Below, one piece after another: positions 45,396-53,087 of a DNA stretch of 64,000 nucleotides; position 1 is the stretch's first letter, and every line of letters begins with the position of its first letter. This DNA is from QHXM01 sp032160705. Its GTDB lineage: Bacteria > Acidobacteriota > Blastocatellia > Pyrinomonadales > Pyrinomonadaceae. The notes under the pieces are model-generated. The model worked only from the letters and a program-made list of their open reading frames with translations, made no database searches and had not been told where the DNA came from. Location: assembly GCA_032160705.1 (NCBI GenBank), contig JAVHVE010000073.1, forward strand, positions 1 through 64,000, read 5' to 3'. The position numbers and the translations under genes are program-made.

Positions 45396-46119
45396 TCTTA
45401 ACCTCCTTATCAGGTTCTTGACTATTCAATCTTAGCCTCTCATCGCCATCAAGTTCTAGCACTTCGCTCTGAGCCTCGTTAGATGCTATCGTTGCTTCGA
45501 TGGTCAATTCATCTTGTTTCCTCGATATATACATAAGGTCTGTCTTGTAAAGACATTCGCCCGTAACATCATTATATACGTCTACATCTCTTAACAGAAG
45601 TTCCCGCTCTTTGCCTGAATCTGAAAACGCTTGTATCCAGCATAAATAATTAAGCTTCAGCTTGTGATCTCTGACCGTCACCCAACCGCCTTTGATTGCA
45701 GGGCTGTGATGTAAGAAATCCCAAACGTCTTCGTCCCCAAATCTTGCCGTTGCCTTCAGCTTCCGACCGAGCTTGTTGATAATTTTGTTAGAGTCAATGT
45801 ATGAAGCGACGAAAGCGACAGGCAGAGCTATGAGTGAAGCCCAAATGATTGCATGGCCGACAGCCTTATCAATCGGTACGTTTTCGTTAGTGAATGCTCT
45901 AAGAGCGGCGAAAGCATCATCAGTAGGACGCAACAGGCTTAGAGCGTAAGCGAAGAAGCCATAAACGCTATAGCAGATAAAAGAGAACGCCAATATCTCA
46001 AGATAGTCTTCCCAATCTTTTCGGCTTACTCTCCCCCTAAGCGTTCTGTAAAGCAAGCTACATACTATACCCGGTATTACGAGCAGGATGATGCGGATAA
46101 GAAAGCTACTGAGGCTCAT
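45385..46119 (-). CDS. DUF6338-like membrane protein, first gene of the tRNA-Lys island
   Basis: A 244-residue protein with three N-terminal helices (about 5-25, IRIILLVIPGIVCSLLY; 45-65, LAFSFICYSVYGFFAYALS; 90-115, AIIWASLIALPVAFVASY) and a cytoplasmic domain with WDFLHHSPAIKGGWVTVRD and an ILE-rich beta region. The layout resembles DUF6338 proteins often seen in accessory islands. No SD-like word is obvious before the ATG; direct GAATGTTAT repeats lie upstream. Its product leads a coupled operon with three proline-rich mini-proteins; a membrane complex is plausible but unproven. Confidence 0.65.
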   Translation of the reverse strand: MSLSSFLIRIILLVIPGIVCSLLYRTLRGRVSRKDWEDYLEILAFSFICYSVYGFFAYALSLLRPTDDAFAALRAFTNENVPIDKAVGHAIIWASLIALPVAFVASYIDSNKIINKLGRKLKATARFGDEDVWDFLHHSPAIKGGWVTVRDHKLKLNYLCWIQAFSDSGKERELLLRDVDVYNDVTGECLYKTDLMYISRKQDELTIEATIASNEAQSEVLELDGDERLRLNSQEPDKEVKNEG

Positions 46120-46245
46120 GGCTTTTGTCTCGCCGTAGCAGATTGAGTGTATGCTGACATTCTAGCATAACATTCATAACATTCATCGTTGGGAAATGAC
46201 TCTAGCTCAATACGAAAGCGTTATTCAAGCGTCATTAAATTAGAA

Positions 46246-46276
46246 CAGCTACTCATCATCATTTAATGAGTAGCTG
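46246..46276 (-). terminator. Terminator supplied by the island for tRNA-Lys
   Basis: Perfect 10-bp stem CAGCTACTCA / TGAGTAGCTG with an 11-base loop; on the minus strand it is followed by TTCTAATTT. It lies downstream of the tRNA and upstream of the island operon, insulating the two. Confidence 0.7.
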
Positions 46277-46302
46277 CAACTTAACACGGCTATCAGAGTT
46301 AT

Positions 46303-46342
46303 AAAGTGAGCCGGACTGGGCTCGAACCAGTGACCCGCTGAT
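46303..46342 (-). repeat. Proximal att copy inside tRNA-Lys
   Basis: The 40-base sequence shared with 44750-44789. It covers the tRNA 3' exon except its first two bases and runs three bases past the tRNA end. Confidence 0.8.
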
Positions 46343-46593
46343 TACCTACCGCTTCGGCTTTCGCCGCCCCTACTGGGTTCGTGGTCTGGACTATCTCTTC
46401 ACCATATCCCTTGTAGGATTCAGGTGGGCACCGTCTAGTCTCTACACCTTCCCTGGCTCGCCAGGGCTTGGCTCGGGATTGCCATCGCCCGAAGGCGGAA
46501 GGGTTCCCCGAATTTGATGCCTGTTCACCCGTCCGTTTCCAGACGAGGCTCCCATTTAAGAGTCAGCTGCTCTACCAACTGAGCTACCGGCCC
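46307..46593 (-). tRNA. tRNA-Lys(CUU) interrupted by a group I intron
   Basis: Exon 1 is complement 46559-46593 (35 bases) and exon 2 complement 46307-46344 (38 bases). The joined 73-base tRNA has a 7-bp acceptor stem (one G-U), D-arm, anticodon stem GCTGA/TCAGC with loop CTCTTAA (anticodon CUU), T-arm with TTCGAGC and discriminator A; CCA is not encoded. The intron interrupts the anticodon after U35. A consensus promoter lies upstream. The 3' exon is the integration site of a small island. Confidence 0.88.
46345..46558 (-). ncRNA. Group I intron (IC3-like) in tRNA-Lys
   Basis: A 214-base intron. It starts after a U (U35) and ends in G. The internal guide GGAG pairs with exon CUCU, giving the required U-G pair at the 5' splice site. 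Core blocks are visible: P-like AATTCGGGGAACCC, Q-like AATCCCGAGCCAAG, R-like GTAGAGACTAGACGG, S-like AAGAGATAGTCC. These match the pattern of the cyanobacterial tRNA-Leu intron. No homing endonuclease is encoded. Confidence 0.87.
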
Positions 46594-46607
46594 GTGTAGC
46601 GGGGGAA

Positions 46608-46635
46608 ATTATACGTTGCTTGAATGAAGTGTCAA
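46608..46635 (-). promoter_or_regulatory. Consensus sigma-70-type promoter of tRNA-Lys
   Basis: On the minus strand TTGACA (complement of 46630-46635), a 16-base spacer, then TATAAT (complement of 46608-46613). The start point would be about 8 bases before the tRNA 5' end. Confidence 0.85.
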
Positions 46636-46663
46636 GCGCAGGCGAAGTGTCATTCGTCAACAA

Positions 46664-47956
46664 TCAAATGGATTGCAGCAAAGCCGCGCGCATTTCTTCA
46701 GCCGAAGCCCAGCGTTGCGCCGGGTCTTTGGCCAGCGCTCGCTCGATCACCTGTGCGACCGCGTCTGGAATTTCGGGAACGCGGTAGCGGATGGGAATAA
46801 TCGGTTTCTCGAAAATGGATTTGACGGTCTCTGCGACGTTGGCGCGCGGCGAGAGGTCGAGAGCGATTGCTCCGGTGAGCAAGCTGTAGGCGGTCATGCC
46901 CATCGCGTAGATGTCTGAAGCGGGACGCACGTTGCGAAAGTCTCTGATCTGTTCCGGCGGCATGTAGGCAAACGTGCCCGCCACGTCGCCCGCCATCGTC
47001 ACGCCGCTCATGCCTGTTTGCGTAAAACTCTTGGCGAGACCAAAGTCTGTGAGCTTGCTCGTGTAGTTAGGCCAGATGCCGTTGACGAGGATGTTTTGAT
47101 CTTTGATGTCGCGGTGAATGTAGCCTTGCGCGTGCGCGTATTGGAGCGCGTCGAGCGACTGCGCGATGATCTTGACGGCCTCCTGATAGGGAAGCCGCCC
47201 ACCGCGCGCATCTGCGAGCTTGGCCGCATCCGCTCCTTCGACAAATTCCGTGATGAGATAGACGACGCCTTTATTTGTCCCGCGATCTATGAAGCGAACG
47301 ATGTGTGGATGCTGTAAGGAGGCGGCGACATCAATCTCGCGCATGAAGCGGCGCAACGCTTGGTCTGAGACGGCGACTTCGGGCAGCAGAGTTTTGATGG
47401 CGACGGCCTCGCCCGTCTGCTGGTGACGCGCCAGCATGACGCAACCCATCCCGCCGCGCCCCAGCACTCTGACCATCTCATAGCCGGGAACGGGCTGCGG
47501 TTGCCGCTTCAATTCCGTCCGGCAGTCTTCGCAGAGAAAACTCATCTTCTCGTCGGGCGAAGCGGCTTCGGCCTGATCGCGCGCGCCGCAGTTGAGACAT
47601 TCAACGATGACGATTGCCGGTTGGGTCGGCGGCAATTCAGGATGAGCCGGAAACTGTTCGGCGCTGACTTCGACGGCCAGGACGGTCTGCCCGCCCTGAA
47701 CCCTGTCGCCGTTGCGCAGGTAGGCTTCCTGAACTTTCTGCCCATTGACGTAAGTTCCGTTGAGCGAGCCCAGATCGCGCAGGTAGCAGCGTGGCGGGGC
47801 GATTTCCAGGATGCAGTGATTACGCGAGAAATACCTGTCTTCAGGCAGACACAGATGTGCCGTCTCGCTGCGCCCGATGAGAAAGGTATCGTGCTGGTCG
47901 AAAACAAAGCTTCGCCCGACATGCGGGCCTGACAGCACTCTTAAGGTAACTTGCAT
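46664..47956 (-). CDS. Ser/Thr protein kinase with N-terminal FHA domain
   Basis: A 430-residue cytoplasmic kinase. An FHA domain (about 5-95; FLIGRSETAHLCLPE, FSRNHCILE, GSLNGTYVNG) binds phosphothreonine. A zinc ribbon (CLNCGA, CEDCRTE; about 110-140) links it to a Hanks-type kinase domain: glycine loop GRGGMGCVMLA, lysine in VAIKTL, HRDIKDQN, DFGLA, MPPEQ. The kinase looks active. The frame is open further upstream to 48232, but those codons cross a repeat; the ATG at 47956 starts the FHA fold. No SD-like word is found; the repeat ends just before it. Confidence 0.9.
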   Translation of the reverse strand: MQVTLRVLSGPHVGRSFVFDQHDTFLIGRSETAHLCLPEDRYFSRNHCILEIAPPRCYLRDLGSLNGTYVNGQKVQEAYLRNGDRVQGGQTVLAVEVSAEQFPAHPELPPTQPAIVIVECLNCGARDQAEAASPDEKMSFLCEDCRTELKRQPQPVPGYEMVRVLGRGGMGCVMLARHQQTGEAVAIKTLLPEVAVSDQALRRFMREIDVAASLQHPHIVRFIDRGTNKGVVYLITEFVEGADAAKLADARGGRLPYQEAVKIIAQSLDALQYAHAQGYIHRDIKDQNILVNGIWPNYTSKLTDFGLAKSFTQTGMSGVTMAGDVAGTFAYMPPEQIRDFRNVRPASDIYAMGMTAYSLLTGAIALDLSPRANVAETVKSIFEKPIIPIRYRVPEIPDAVAQVIERALAKDPAQRWASAEEMRAALLQSI

Positions 47957-47961
47957 CTTCG

Positions 47962-48059
47962 TAAAGCAGGAGTCAGAAGACAGGAGACAGGAGACAGGAG
48001 AAAAGAAAATCTGTGAATGCGGTTGCCGCCCTTTTATTCTGACTCCTGTCTTCCGCTTT
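47962..48059 (-). repeat. Heptamer-arm foldback repeat, copy 3
   Basis: Arms of CAGGAGT, CAGAAGA, CAGGAGA words and their complement surround the core GGCGGCAACCGC (minus strand). It fills the gap between the zinc-ribbon gene stop and the FHA kinase start. Confidence 0.8.
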
Positions 48060-49124
48060 TCACTTGCTCCCCGTTCCTCTGTCAATCTCCATATCGTCAA
48101 AGGCGATTTCATTTGTCTCGCTGGTGTAAAGACCGACGTAGCCTTCTGTGTAATTGGCCGTGTCCGTGATGCTCTTGAGAAATTGGCCGTTGATGTACAG
48201 GCTAAGCTGCGAGCCACTGGTGCGAACCTCAATTTGATTGGAATTTGTGCCGCCGCGAATCACAGTGGATTGAGTCCAGTTGACCATGTTGTTAGGCACG
48301 CCGTCAACGAAGCGAGCGATTGTGTACATGGGCATCGAGCCCGTGTAAATCAGGAAACCGTAACCTTCCAGATTGCCTTTCTGGTTGATTTTCCCGTGAG
48401 CGATCAATCCGTAACCGTATTCCGGCGACTTGCCGTCAACACTTCGCGCGGTGACTTTCACGGTCGCATCTTTTGTGGTGTAGCTCATGCCATCACTCGC
48501 AGCTCTGCTGAGCGGAAACATGTAAACGTAAAGCTTTGGCTTACCCTTCATGTGATATTCGCCGTCCTGGTAAAAGCTGCCGAAAGCTTTCTCGCCGGTC
48601 GGCCAGTTCTCGGTAGAGAAATCATCCTTCAGCACAGACGAAGAAGTCGGGACTGTTTCCCGGTTCGTGTTGTTCACATTAACGGGATTGCTATTCGCAT
48701 TATTTGCATTACTCGTGTCGCTCACGACCACGCGATTTGAGTTCTTGTTGGAGTTGTCCGCAGTGTTTTTGCCGATAATTGCAATCAGCGCGATGATCCC
48801 GGTGGCGAGCACAACCACTGCGGCGATTGCGCCGATGATCCAGGCTTTGGTGTTGGACTTGCGCGCCGATAGGACAGCAGGCGCATGCGGCGTCGGACTC
48901 CATGAAGGAAACGCAGGGGTCGGCGCTTGCGGCATTTGAGGATAGAGATTCTCAGGCGGCGGATTGGTCTCACGTCCCGGGTTGTAGGCAAGTGTGGCGT
49001 TCGGGTCGAAGGACGAAGGCGCATTGCCGCCGAAACTGGCTGGTACCAGTTGCGCGCCGTCTTCAAGACAGAACATCTGCGCGTCGTCTGTGTAAGTGCG
49101 ATGGCAAGCAGGGCATTGTTTCAT
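48060..49124 (-). CDS. Zinc-ribbon, single-pass membrane protein with LamG/DUF1080-like C-terminal domain
   Basis: A 354-residue protein. An N-terminal zinc ribbon (CPACHRTY, CLEDGAQL), a proline-rich linker, a membrane helix (WIIGAIAAVVVLATGIIALIA), an Asn/Ser-rich spacer, and a C-terminal jelly-roll domain of about 170 residues (DDFSTENWPTG, YGYGLIAHG, LYINGQF, GYVGLYTS) like 3-keto-disaccharide-hydrolase or concanavalin-fold modules. It probably displays a sugar-binding domain outside the cell. Neighbours are Ser/Thr kinases, suggesting regulated envelope function. Confidence 0.8.
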   Translation of the reverse strand: MKQCPACHRTYTDDAQMFCLEDGAQLVPASFGGNAPSSFDPNATLAYNPGRETNPPPENLYPQMPQAPTPAFPSWSPTPHAPAVLSARKSNTKAWIIGAIAAVVVLATGIIALIAIIGKNTADNSNKNSNRVVVSDTSNANNANSNPVNVNNTNRETVPTSSSVLKDDFSTENWPTGEKAFGSFYQDGEYHMKGKPKLYVYMFPLSRAASDGMSYTTKDATVKVTARSVDGKSPEYGYGLIAHGKINQKGNLEGYGFLIYTGSMPMYTIARFVDGVPNNMVNWTQSTVIRGGTNSNQIEVRTSGSQLSLYINGQFLKSITDTANYTEGYVGLYTSETNEIAFDDMEIDRGTGSK

Positions 49125-49260
49125 CTGTGATCTCGTTTGAGCCTTCTTCTGATTCGCCGCCTTGATGGCGGCTTCAGGGTCTCCCGGCAACCTCTTAATA
49201 ATCGGCCAGGAGTTTTTCGGGCACGGCCTCTCGATTCACATTATACGAGAAGTGATGCGT

Positions 49261-50952
49261 TCAAGTCCTGATAACAATGCCGCATCGTCCGCAGAATTTG
49301 GTTCCGGCGGGATAAGGTGTCTGGCAATTATGGCAGACGACCTGAAAGGAACGCGGTGAAACCTGAGCCGCAGGTGCGCTCTGAATGGGAATCCCGCAGC
49401 GCCCGCAGAATTTTGTGCCCGCCTGATAATGTGTCCCGCAGCGCGAGCATTGGATGCCGCTCGTGCCGTGTGCGACGACGGAACGTATGCCGCTGCCGAT
49501 ACTGCTGCCAGCGCCTGAACCCTGGCCGCCGCCCTGACTCCCCTGCGCGTCGCTCACCGGGAGAAAGACGCGGCCTCCGCAGCGCCCGCAGAATTTAACG
49601 CCTGCCGCAAAGCGCGAGCTGCACTGGGCGCACATCACCACACCCGGAAGACTGGCTCCGGCACGGCTTGCGCCACCGATGCTCCCGCCGCGCGAAGGCG
49701 TTAACTGTCCACCCGAAGGATGCGGGCGCAAGACGGCCTGAATGATCTGCTCAGATGAGTCCGGGCGAATCTCTATCACACGTTCATCGTCAATCTCACC
49801 AGCGCGCGAGACGCGCAGGACGTGCCGACCCGGAGCGATAGACTTGAGAATGACACGGCCAGACCGACCGATGCTGCCGTGCCTTTCATCGTCAACATAA
49901 ACTTCCGCGCCCACAGGAGCCATGACGATGACACGCGAATCAGTCTCTTTCTCGCCCTCATCGTCATCATCATTGCCAACCGCGCTTTCAAATTCTTCAA
50001 TCCATTCGGCGACAGAAGCGGGGCGCTTCTCAGCCTCTTTCTCCAACGCGTGCATCACGGCGCGCTCGACTTCAGGCGGGATGTCCGAACGCAGGCCGGA
50101 GAGCGGTGGCGGCTGGTTCATAATCTTCTGCATCACCAGTTGTGTCAGGTCGCCGGAAAACGGTGGACGCCCGCCCAACATGTGATAGGCGATGACACCC
50201 AGCGCATAAACATCAGCGCGCGCATCGAGTTTCGTGTCCATCTGCATCTGCTCAGGAGCCATGTATTCAGGCGTGCCGATAATGCCGCGCGAGGCAGGGC
50301 CGCTGCCCGAGATGCCGCTCGTGTCGGCAATGGCTTGATTGACGATCTTCGCCAGACCGAAGTCGCCGACCTTGACGATACCGTCATCTATAACAGCCAC
50401 GTTCTTTTTGCGTGGCTGCATGATGAAGATGTTGGCTGGTTTCAAATCACGATGGAGGATGCCTTCATCGTGCGCCGCCTCGACGCCCGCCGCCACTTGT
50501 CGCAGCAGTTTAAGCGTGCGCTGCACGCTCAAAGTTCCTTCGCGGCGCAGGAGATGATGAAGCGTCTCGCCCTGGACATACTCCATCACGAGGTAGAAGA
50601 CGCCTTCGGGACTTTTGCCAAAGTCCGTCACGTCAACGACGTTCGTGTGGCGGATCGAAGCGGCTGTGCGCGCCTCGCGCTCAAAGCGTGCGATGGCCTC
50701 GCCCTCCTGCATGTCTTCATCGGAAAGAATGTCTGGCCGAACAGTTTTGACGGCGACGCGGCGTGTGACCAGATTCTGGTCGCGCGCCAGATAAACCTGT
50801 CCCATCGCGCCACGTCCCAAACGCTTTTCCAGCAGGTAGCGCCCGGCCATGAGAGGCGCACCCGGCAGCGTCAGCTTGGTGTTCGAGCCTTCTTCCGGGC
50901 AGACGAGTACCTCGTCTTCATAGCAGCGTTCGCACCGAGGGCATTCGCGCAT
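49261..50952 (-). CDS. Ser/Thr protein kinase with PEGA-like and three zinc-ribbon modules
   Basis: A 563-residue kinase. It starts with a zinc ribbon (CPRCERCYEDEVLVCPEEG), then a kinase domain with GRGAMGQVYLA, VAVKTV, ILHRDLKPANI, GDFGLA and the EYMAPEQ segment. A PEGA-like domain (VIVMAPVGAEVYVDDERHG) and three tandem zinc ribbons follow (CAQCSSRFAAGVKFCGRCG, CSRCGTHYQAGTKFCGRCG, CHNCQTPYPAGTKFCGRCG). No membrane helix is seen. Ribbon triplication is internal duplication. It is transcribed in the same direction as the two genes downstream. Confidence 0.9.
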   Translation of the reverse strand: MRECPRCERCYEDEVLVCPEEGSNTKLTLPGAPLMAGRYLLEKRLGRGAMGQVYLARDQNLVTRRVAVKTVRPDILSDEDMQEGEAIARFEREARTAASIRHTNVVDVTDFGKSPEGVFYLVMEYVQGETLHHLLRREGTLSVQRTLKLLRQVAAGVEAAHDEGILHRDLKPANIFIMQPRKKNVAVIDDGIVKVGDFGLAKIVNQAIADTSGISGSGPASRGIIGTPEYMAPEQMQMDTKLDARADVYALGVIAYHMLGGRPPFSGDLTQLVMQKIMNQPPPLSGLRSDIPPEVERAVMHALEKEAEKRPASVAEWIEEFESAVGNDDDDEGEKETDSRVIVMAPVGAEVYVDDERHGSIGRSGRVILKSIAPGRHVLRVSRAGEIDDERVIEIRPDSSEQIIQAVLRPHPSGGQLTPSRGGSIGGASRAGASLPGVVMCAQCSSRFAAGVKFCGRCGGRVFLPVSDAQGSQGGGQGSGAGSSIGSGIRSVVAHGTSGIQCSRCGTHYQAGTKFCGRCGIPIQSAPAAQVSPRSFQVVCHNCQTPYPAGTKFCGRCGIVIRT

Positions 50953-51315
50953 AGATTGGGGATTCTCCGGCTAGGCTCCTAAAAAATTCGCTCCAGTTAC
51001 AAATTGCACGAGTGCAGCCGCCGATGAACTGGAAAAACAAGCAGGGGCGCACTTCAAATGCTGGACTAGAACGCACGGCTCACGACAAATTTGCACAAAC
51101 CTTAAGGTGAGCTATTTGGTTGCCAGCGCCGCTTTGTGCGATTGCGTTGAAAAGCTTGGTGACGCTCTTAAGTTATGGACGCGGCTGGGGTGTTCAAGTT
51201 TCAACAGCCGTTCGGCCCATGTGTTCGGCGGGGAAAGAATAAGGCGTCGCGGGAGTCTGCGTCAATTCGATTGAGCCTCCCGCGACACCTTATGGTTGAA
51301 GGTTAGAAATTGAAG
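50953..51315. other. Intergenic region between kinase and hemerythrin genes
   Basis: A 363-base gap. It contains the terminator of the hemerythrin-like gene (51239-51293) at one end; the remainder, which should carry the kinase promoter on the minus strand, shows no consensus promoter that I can confirm. Confidence 0.35.
51239..51293 (-). terminator. Long-stem terminator after the hemerythrin gene
   Basis: A 17-base arm (ATAAGGCGTCGCGGGAG) has a nearly perfect inverse partner (CTCCCGCGACACCTTAT; 16 of 17), loop about 20 bases. On the minus strand it ends in TTCTTTCCCC. Confidence 0.7.
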
Positions 51316-51771
51316 TTAGCTGGCTGCCAGAGCTTTTTTCTGCTCCTGCTTGGCGGCTTCCAATCGCGCGCCTAATTCTTCGATCTGTTCCTGGCTTAAA
51401 ACCTTTCGCGCGCTCTTGAACATCTCGCCTTCTTCTTCCTCAACGTGATGCTCGACGTTCTCCTGAAGGACTTTCAACTTCGCGCCCCAGGTCTCGTCGT
51501 CCTTAGACAACTCTTCTAAGTCGGACAGAAGCTGCTTGACGACATTGTGCTCCTCGTAGGCCTCAAGCGTGATGTCTTCGGTCTCCTGCTGCTGCTTGAG
51601 CACAGGGTAGAGGATTTCCTCTTCGATTCGAGCATGCACATCCAGTTCCTGCTTGAGCTGCGTGAACAGCTCTTCGCGTGTCTTGACCCCGCGCTCCGTG
51701 GTCGGCTCCAGCTTCTCAAAAATGCCTGCGACTTTTTTGTGATCTTGTTTCAACAGTTCGAATGCGTCCAT
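51316..51771 (-). CDS. Hemerythrin HHE domain protein
   Basis: A 151-residue helical protein with the hemerythrin metal ligands: LLKQDHKKV, HARIEEEILYP, EEHNVVKQ and EHHVEEEE. Such proteins bind a di-iron centre and oxygen or nitric oxide, or respond to oxidative stress. GGAGGAGA lies nine bases upstream of the ATG at 51771. The frame is open to 51864 without support. Confidence 0.88.
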   Translation of the reverse strand: MDAFELLKQDHKKVAGIFEKLEPTTERGVKTREELFTQLKQELDVHARIEEEILYPVLKQQQETEDITLEAYEEHNVVKQLLSDLEELSKDDETWGAKLKVLQENVEHHVEEEEGEMFKSARKVLSQEQIEELGARLEAAKQEQKKALAAS

Positions 51772-51871
51772 GAAACGTTCTCCTCCCCCTCTGTTTGGTC
51801 GTTTTAAAATACAGTAATGCACGTTATCCATACGCACATCGGCCTTGCCGGAACAAATTGGCAAGTTTAAT

Positions 51872-51983
51872 GCCGCAGAAGAGCAAGGATGAAAAATGAA
51901 AGTAAACGATGAACTCTGAACAATGAACGACGAATCGTTTTCACTTCCGCGAGAGAGCGCTCATCATTTGCCTTTCATCATTG
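51872..51983. repeat. GGATGAA-type repeat region between hemerythrin and mscL genes
   Basis: Words GCAAGGATGAAAAATGAAAG (left) and CTTTCATCATTGC (right) are inverse partners around a centre with AACGACGAATCGTT. The design resembles other foldback repeats here but with different words; a partial copy lies at 62443-62480. Confidence 0.5.
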
Positions 51984-52412
51984 CTACCCTAAGTCAACGC
52001 AACATTCGGCGCAGCGGGTGGCATTAAGTGGAATAGTTGACAGGCAGCGCGGGCAATCCTTTGTGGTCACCTCGCCCTTGTCCTGCTTGCTCTTCATCCT
52101 GTTGACTTTCCTGACAATCAGAAAGACGACGAAGGCGACAATCAGGAAAGTGATGATGTCGTTGATGAGTCGCCCGTAAGCAATCACCGGGAGGTCTGCC
52201 GCTTTGGCTTCGGCTAATGACGCGGGGTGGCCTTTCAGCGGGAAGAAGAGGCCGCCGAAATCAACTCCACCGAGCAGCATGCCGATTGGCGGCATGATGA
52301 TGCCTTCGACGAGCGTCGTCACAATCTTGCCGAAGGCAGCCGCGATGATGACGGCAACAGCAAGGTCCATGACGTTGCCGCGTTTGATAAACTCTCCGAA
52401 CTCTTTGAACAT
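51984..52412 (-). CDS. mscL: Large-conductance mechanosensitive channel with C-terminal zinc ribbon
   Basis: A 142-residue channel releasing solutes under hypo-osmotic shock. The first helix contains the gate region GNVMDLAVAVIIAAAFGKIV, the second IITFLIVAFVVFLIV. The usual short helical bundle is followed by a zinc ribbon (CPRCLSTIPLNATRCAECC), an uncommon but known addition. AAAGGAG precedes the ATG at 52412. A repeat lies between it and the tRNA-Arg gene. Confidence 0.92.
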   Translation of the reverse strand: MFKEFGEFIKRGNVMDLAVAVIIAAAFGKIVTTLVEGIIMPPIGMLLGGVDFGGLFFPLKGHPASLAEAKAADLPVIAYGRLINDIITFLIVAFVVFLIVRKVNRMKSKQDKGEVTTKDCPRCLSTIPLNATRCAECCVDLG

Positions 52413-52433
52413 TTTCGTCTCTCCTTTAGGGAA

Positions 52434-52581
52434 AAGCAGAAGACAGGGAAAGCAGGAGACAGCATACAAAAAGCAGAATACAGAATCCAGGAGTCAGGAG
52501 TCAGAATATAAGGCGGACAACCACTTTTCTTCTGATTTTCTTTTCTTCTGTCTCCTGTCTTCTGTCTTCTGTCTCCTGCTA
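52434..52581 (+). repeat. Heptamer-arm foldback repeat, copy 4
   Basis: Long form: CAGAAGA, CAGGGAA, CAGGAGA, CAGAATA, CAGGAGT words, core AAGGCGGACAACCAC (about 52510), right arm CTGTCTCCTGTCTTCTGTCTT. It lies upstream of mscL and the tRNA-Arg gene. Confidence 0.85.
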
Positions 52582-52590
52582 AAGCCACTT

Positions 52591-52620
52591 TTGCATGGCA
52601 GTATCGCCTTGTGCAATAAT
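52591..52620 (+). promoter_or_regulatory. Likely tRNA-Arg promoter
   Basis: TTGCAT (52591-52596), an 18-base spacer and AATAAT (52615-52620), with the start about seven bases downstream at the tRNA 5' end. Confidence 0.5.
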
Positions 52621-52629
52621 CTTTTTCAC

Positions 52630-52705
<76 letters not shown>

Positions 52706-52718
52706 GCTTCGTCAATCA

Positions 52719-53087
52719 ATGATTGTCATAAATCGCCAACGCGCCGCCATCATCAACACTCCGCACGGCTCGGAGATTCGCCCGCTCATTGATCGCACCA
52801 CATCGAGCATTGAACGATGCAGCCTCGCTGAAGAAGTGCTGCCCATCGGCGCAGCAGTCGGGCGGCATCACCACATCGAGACTGAAGAAGTTTACTACAT
52901 CCTGACGGGCACGGGACGCATGACCGTCGGAAGTGAAGTCCGGGTGGTCGAAGCAGGCGACGCAGTTTTCATCCCGCGCAGGGAAACGCACACGCTTGAG
53001 AATATTGGTCAGACCGAGATGACTATCCTGCTCATCTGCGGGCCAGCCTACAGCTATGAAGATCATCACGCAGAAGACGCAGCGTAG
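52719..53087 (+). CDS. Cupin-domain protein (AraC-like or mannose-isomerase-type sensor fold)
   Basis: A 122-residue single-cupin protein: motif one is GRHHHIETEEVYYILTG, motif two is IPRRETHTLEN. It starts 13 bases after tRNA-Arg and would be transcribed through it, a rare context. No ribosome site is clear. Function unknown, perhaps a sugar-phosphate or metabolite binder. Confidence 0.82.
   Translation: MIVINRQRAAIINTPHGSEIRPLIDRTTSSIERCSLAEEVLPIGAAVGRHHHIETEEVYYILTGTGRMTVGSEVRVVEAGDAVFIPRRETHTLENIGQTEMTILLICGPAYSYEDHHAEDAA

Larger units (their letters stand above)
44790..46342. mobile_element. Mini-island integrated in tRNA-Lys, without integrase
   Basis: A 1.55-kb unit lying between two perfect 40-base copies of the tRNA 3' end (the proximal copy at 46303-46342 restores the gene). 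It holds only one four-gene operon on the minus strand plus a terminator for the tRNA. No integrase or excisionase is present, so it would depend on a helper. Host-side sequence resumes at the original tRNA terminator at 44702-44733, which supports a true insertion. Confidence 0.75.

Noticed and set aside
47957..48232. N-terminal extension of the FHA kinase
   Set aside because: The extra 92 codons run through the foldback repeat and the end of the next gene; FHA homology begins right at the ATG at 47956.
51239..51293. An inverted-repeat mobile element end
   Set aside because: The 17-base arms form a single hairpin right after the hemerythrin gene on its strand and end in a T-rich tail, so a terminator explains it better.
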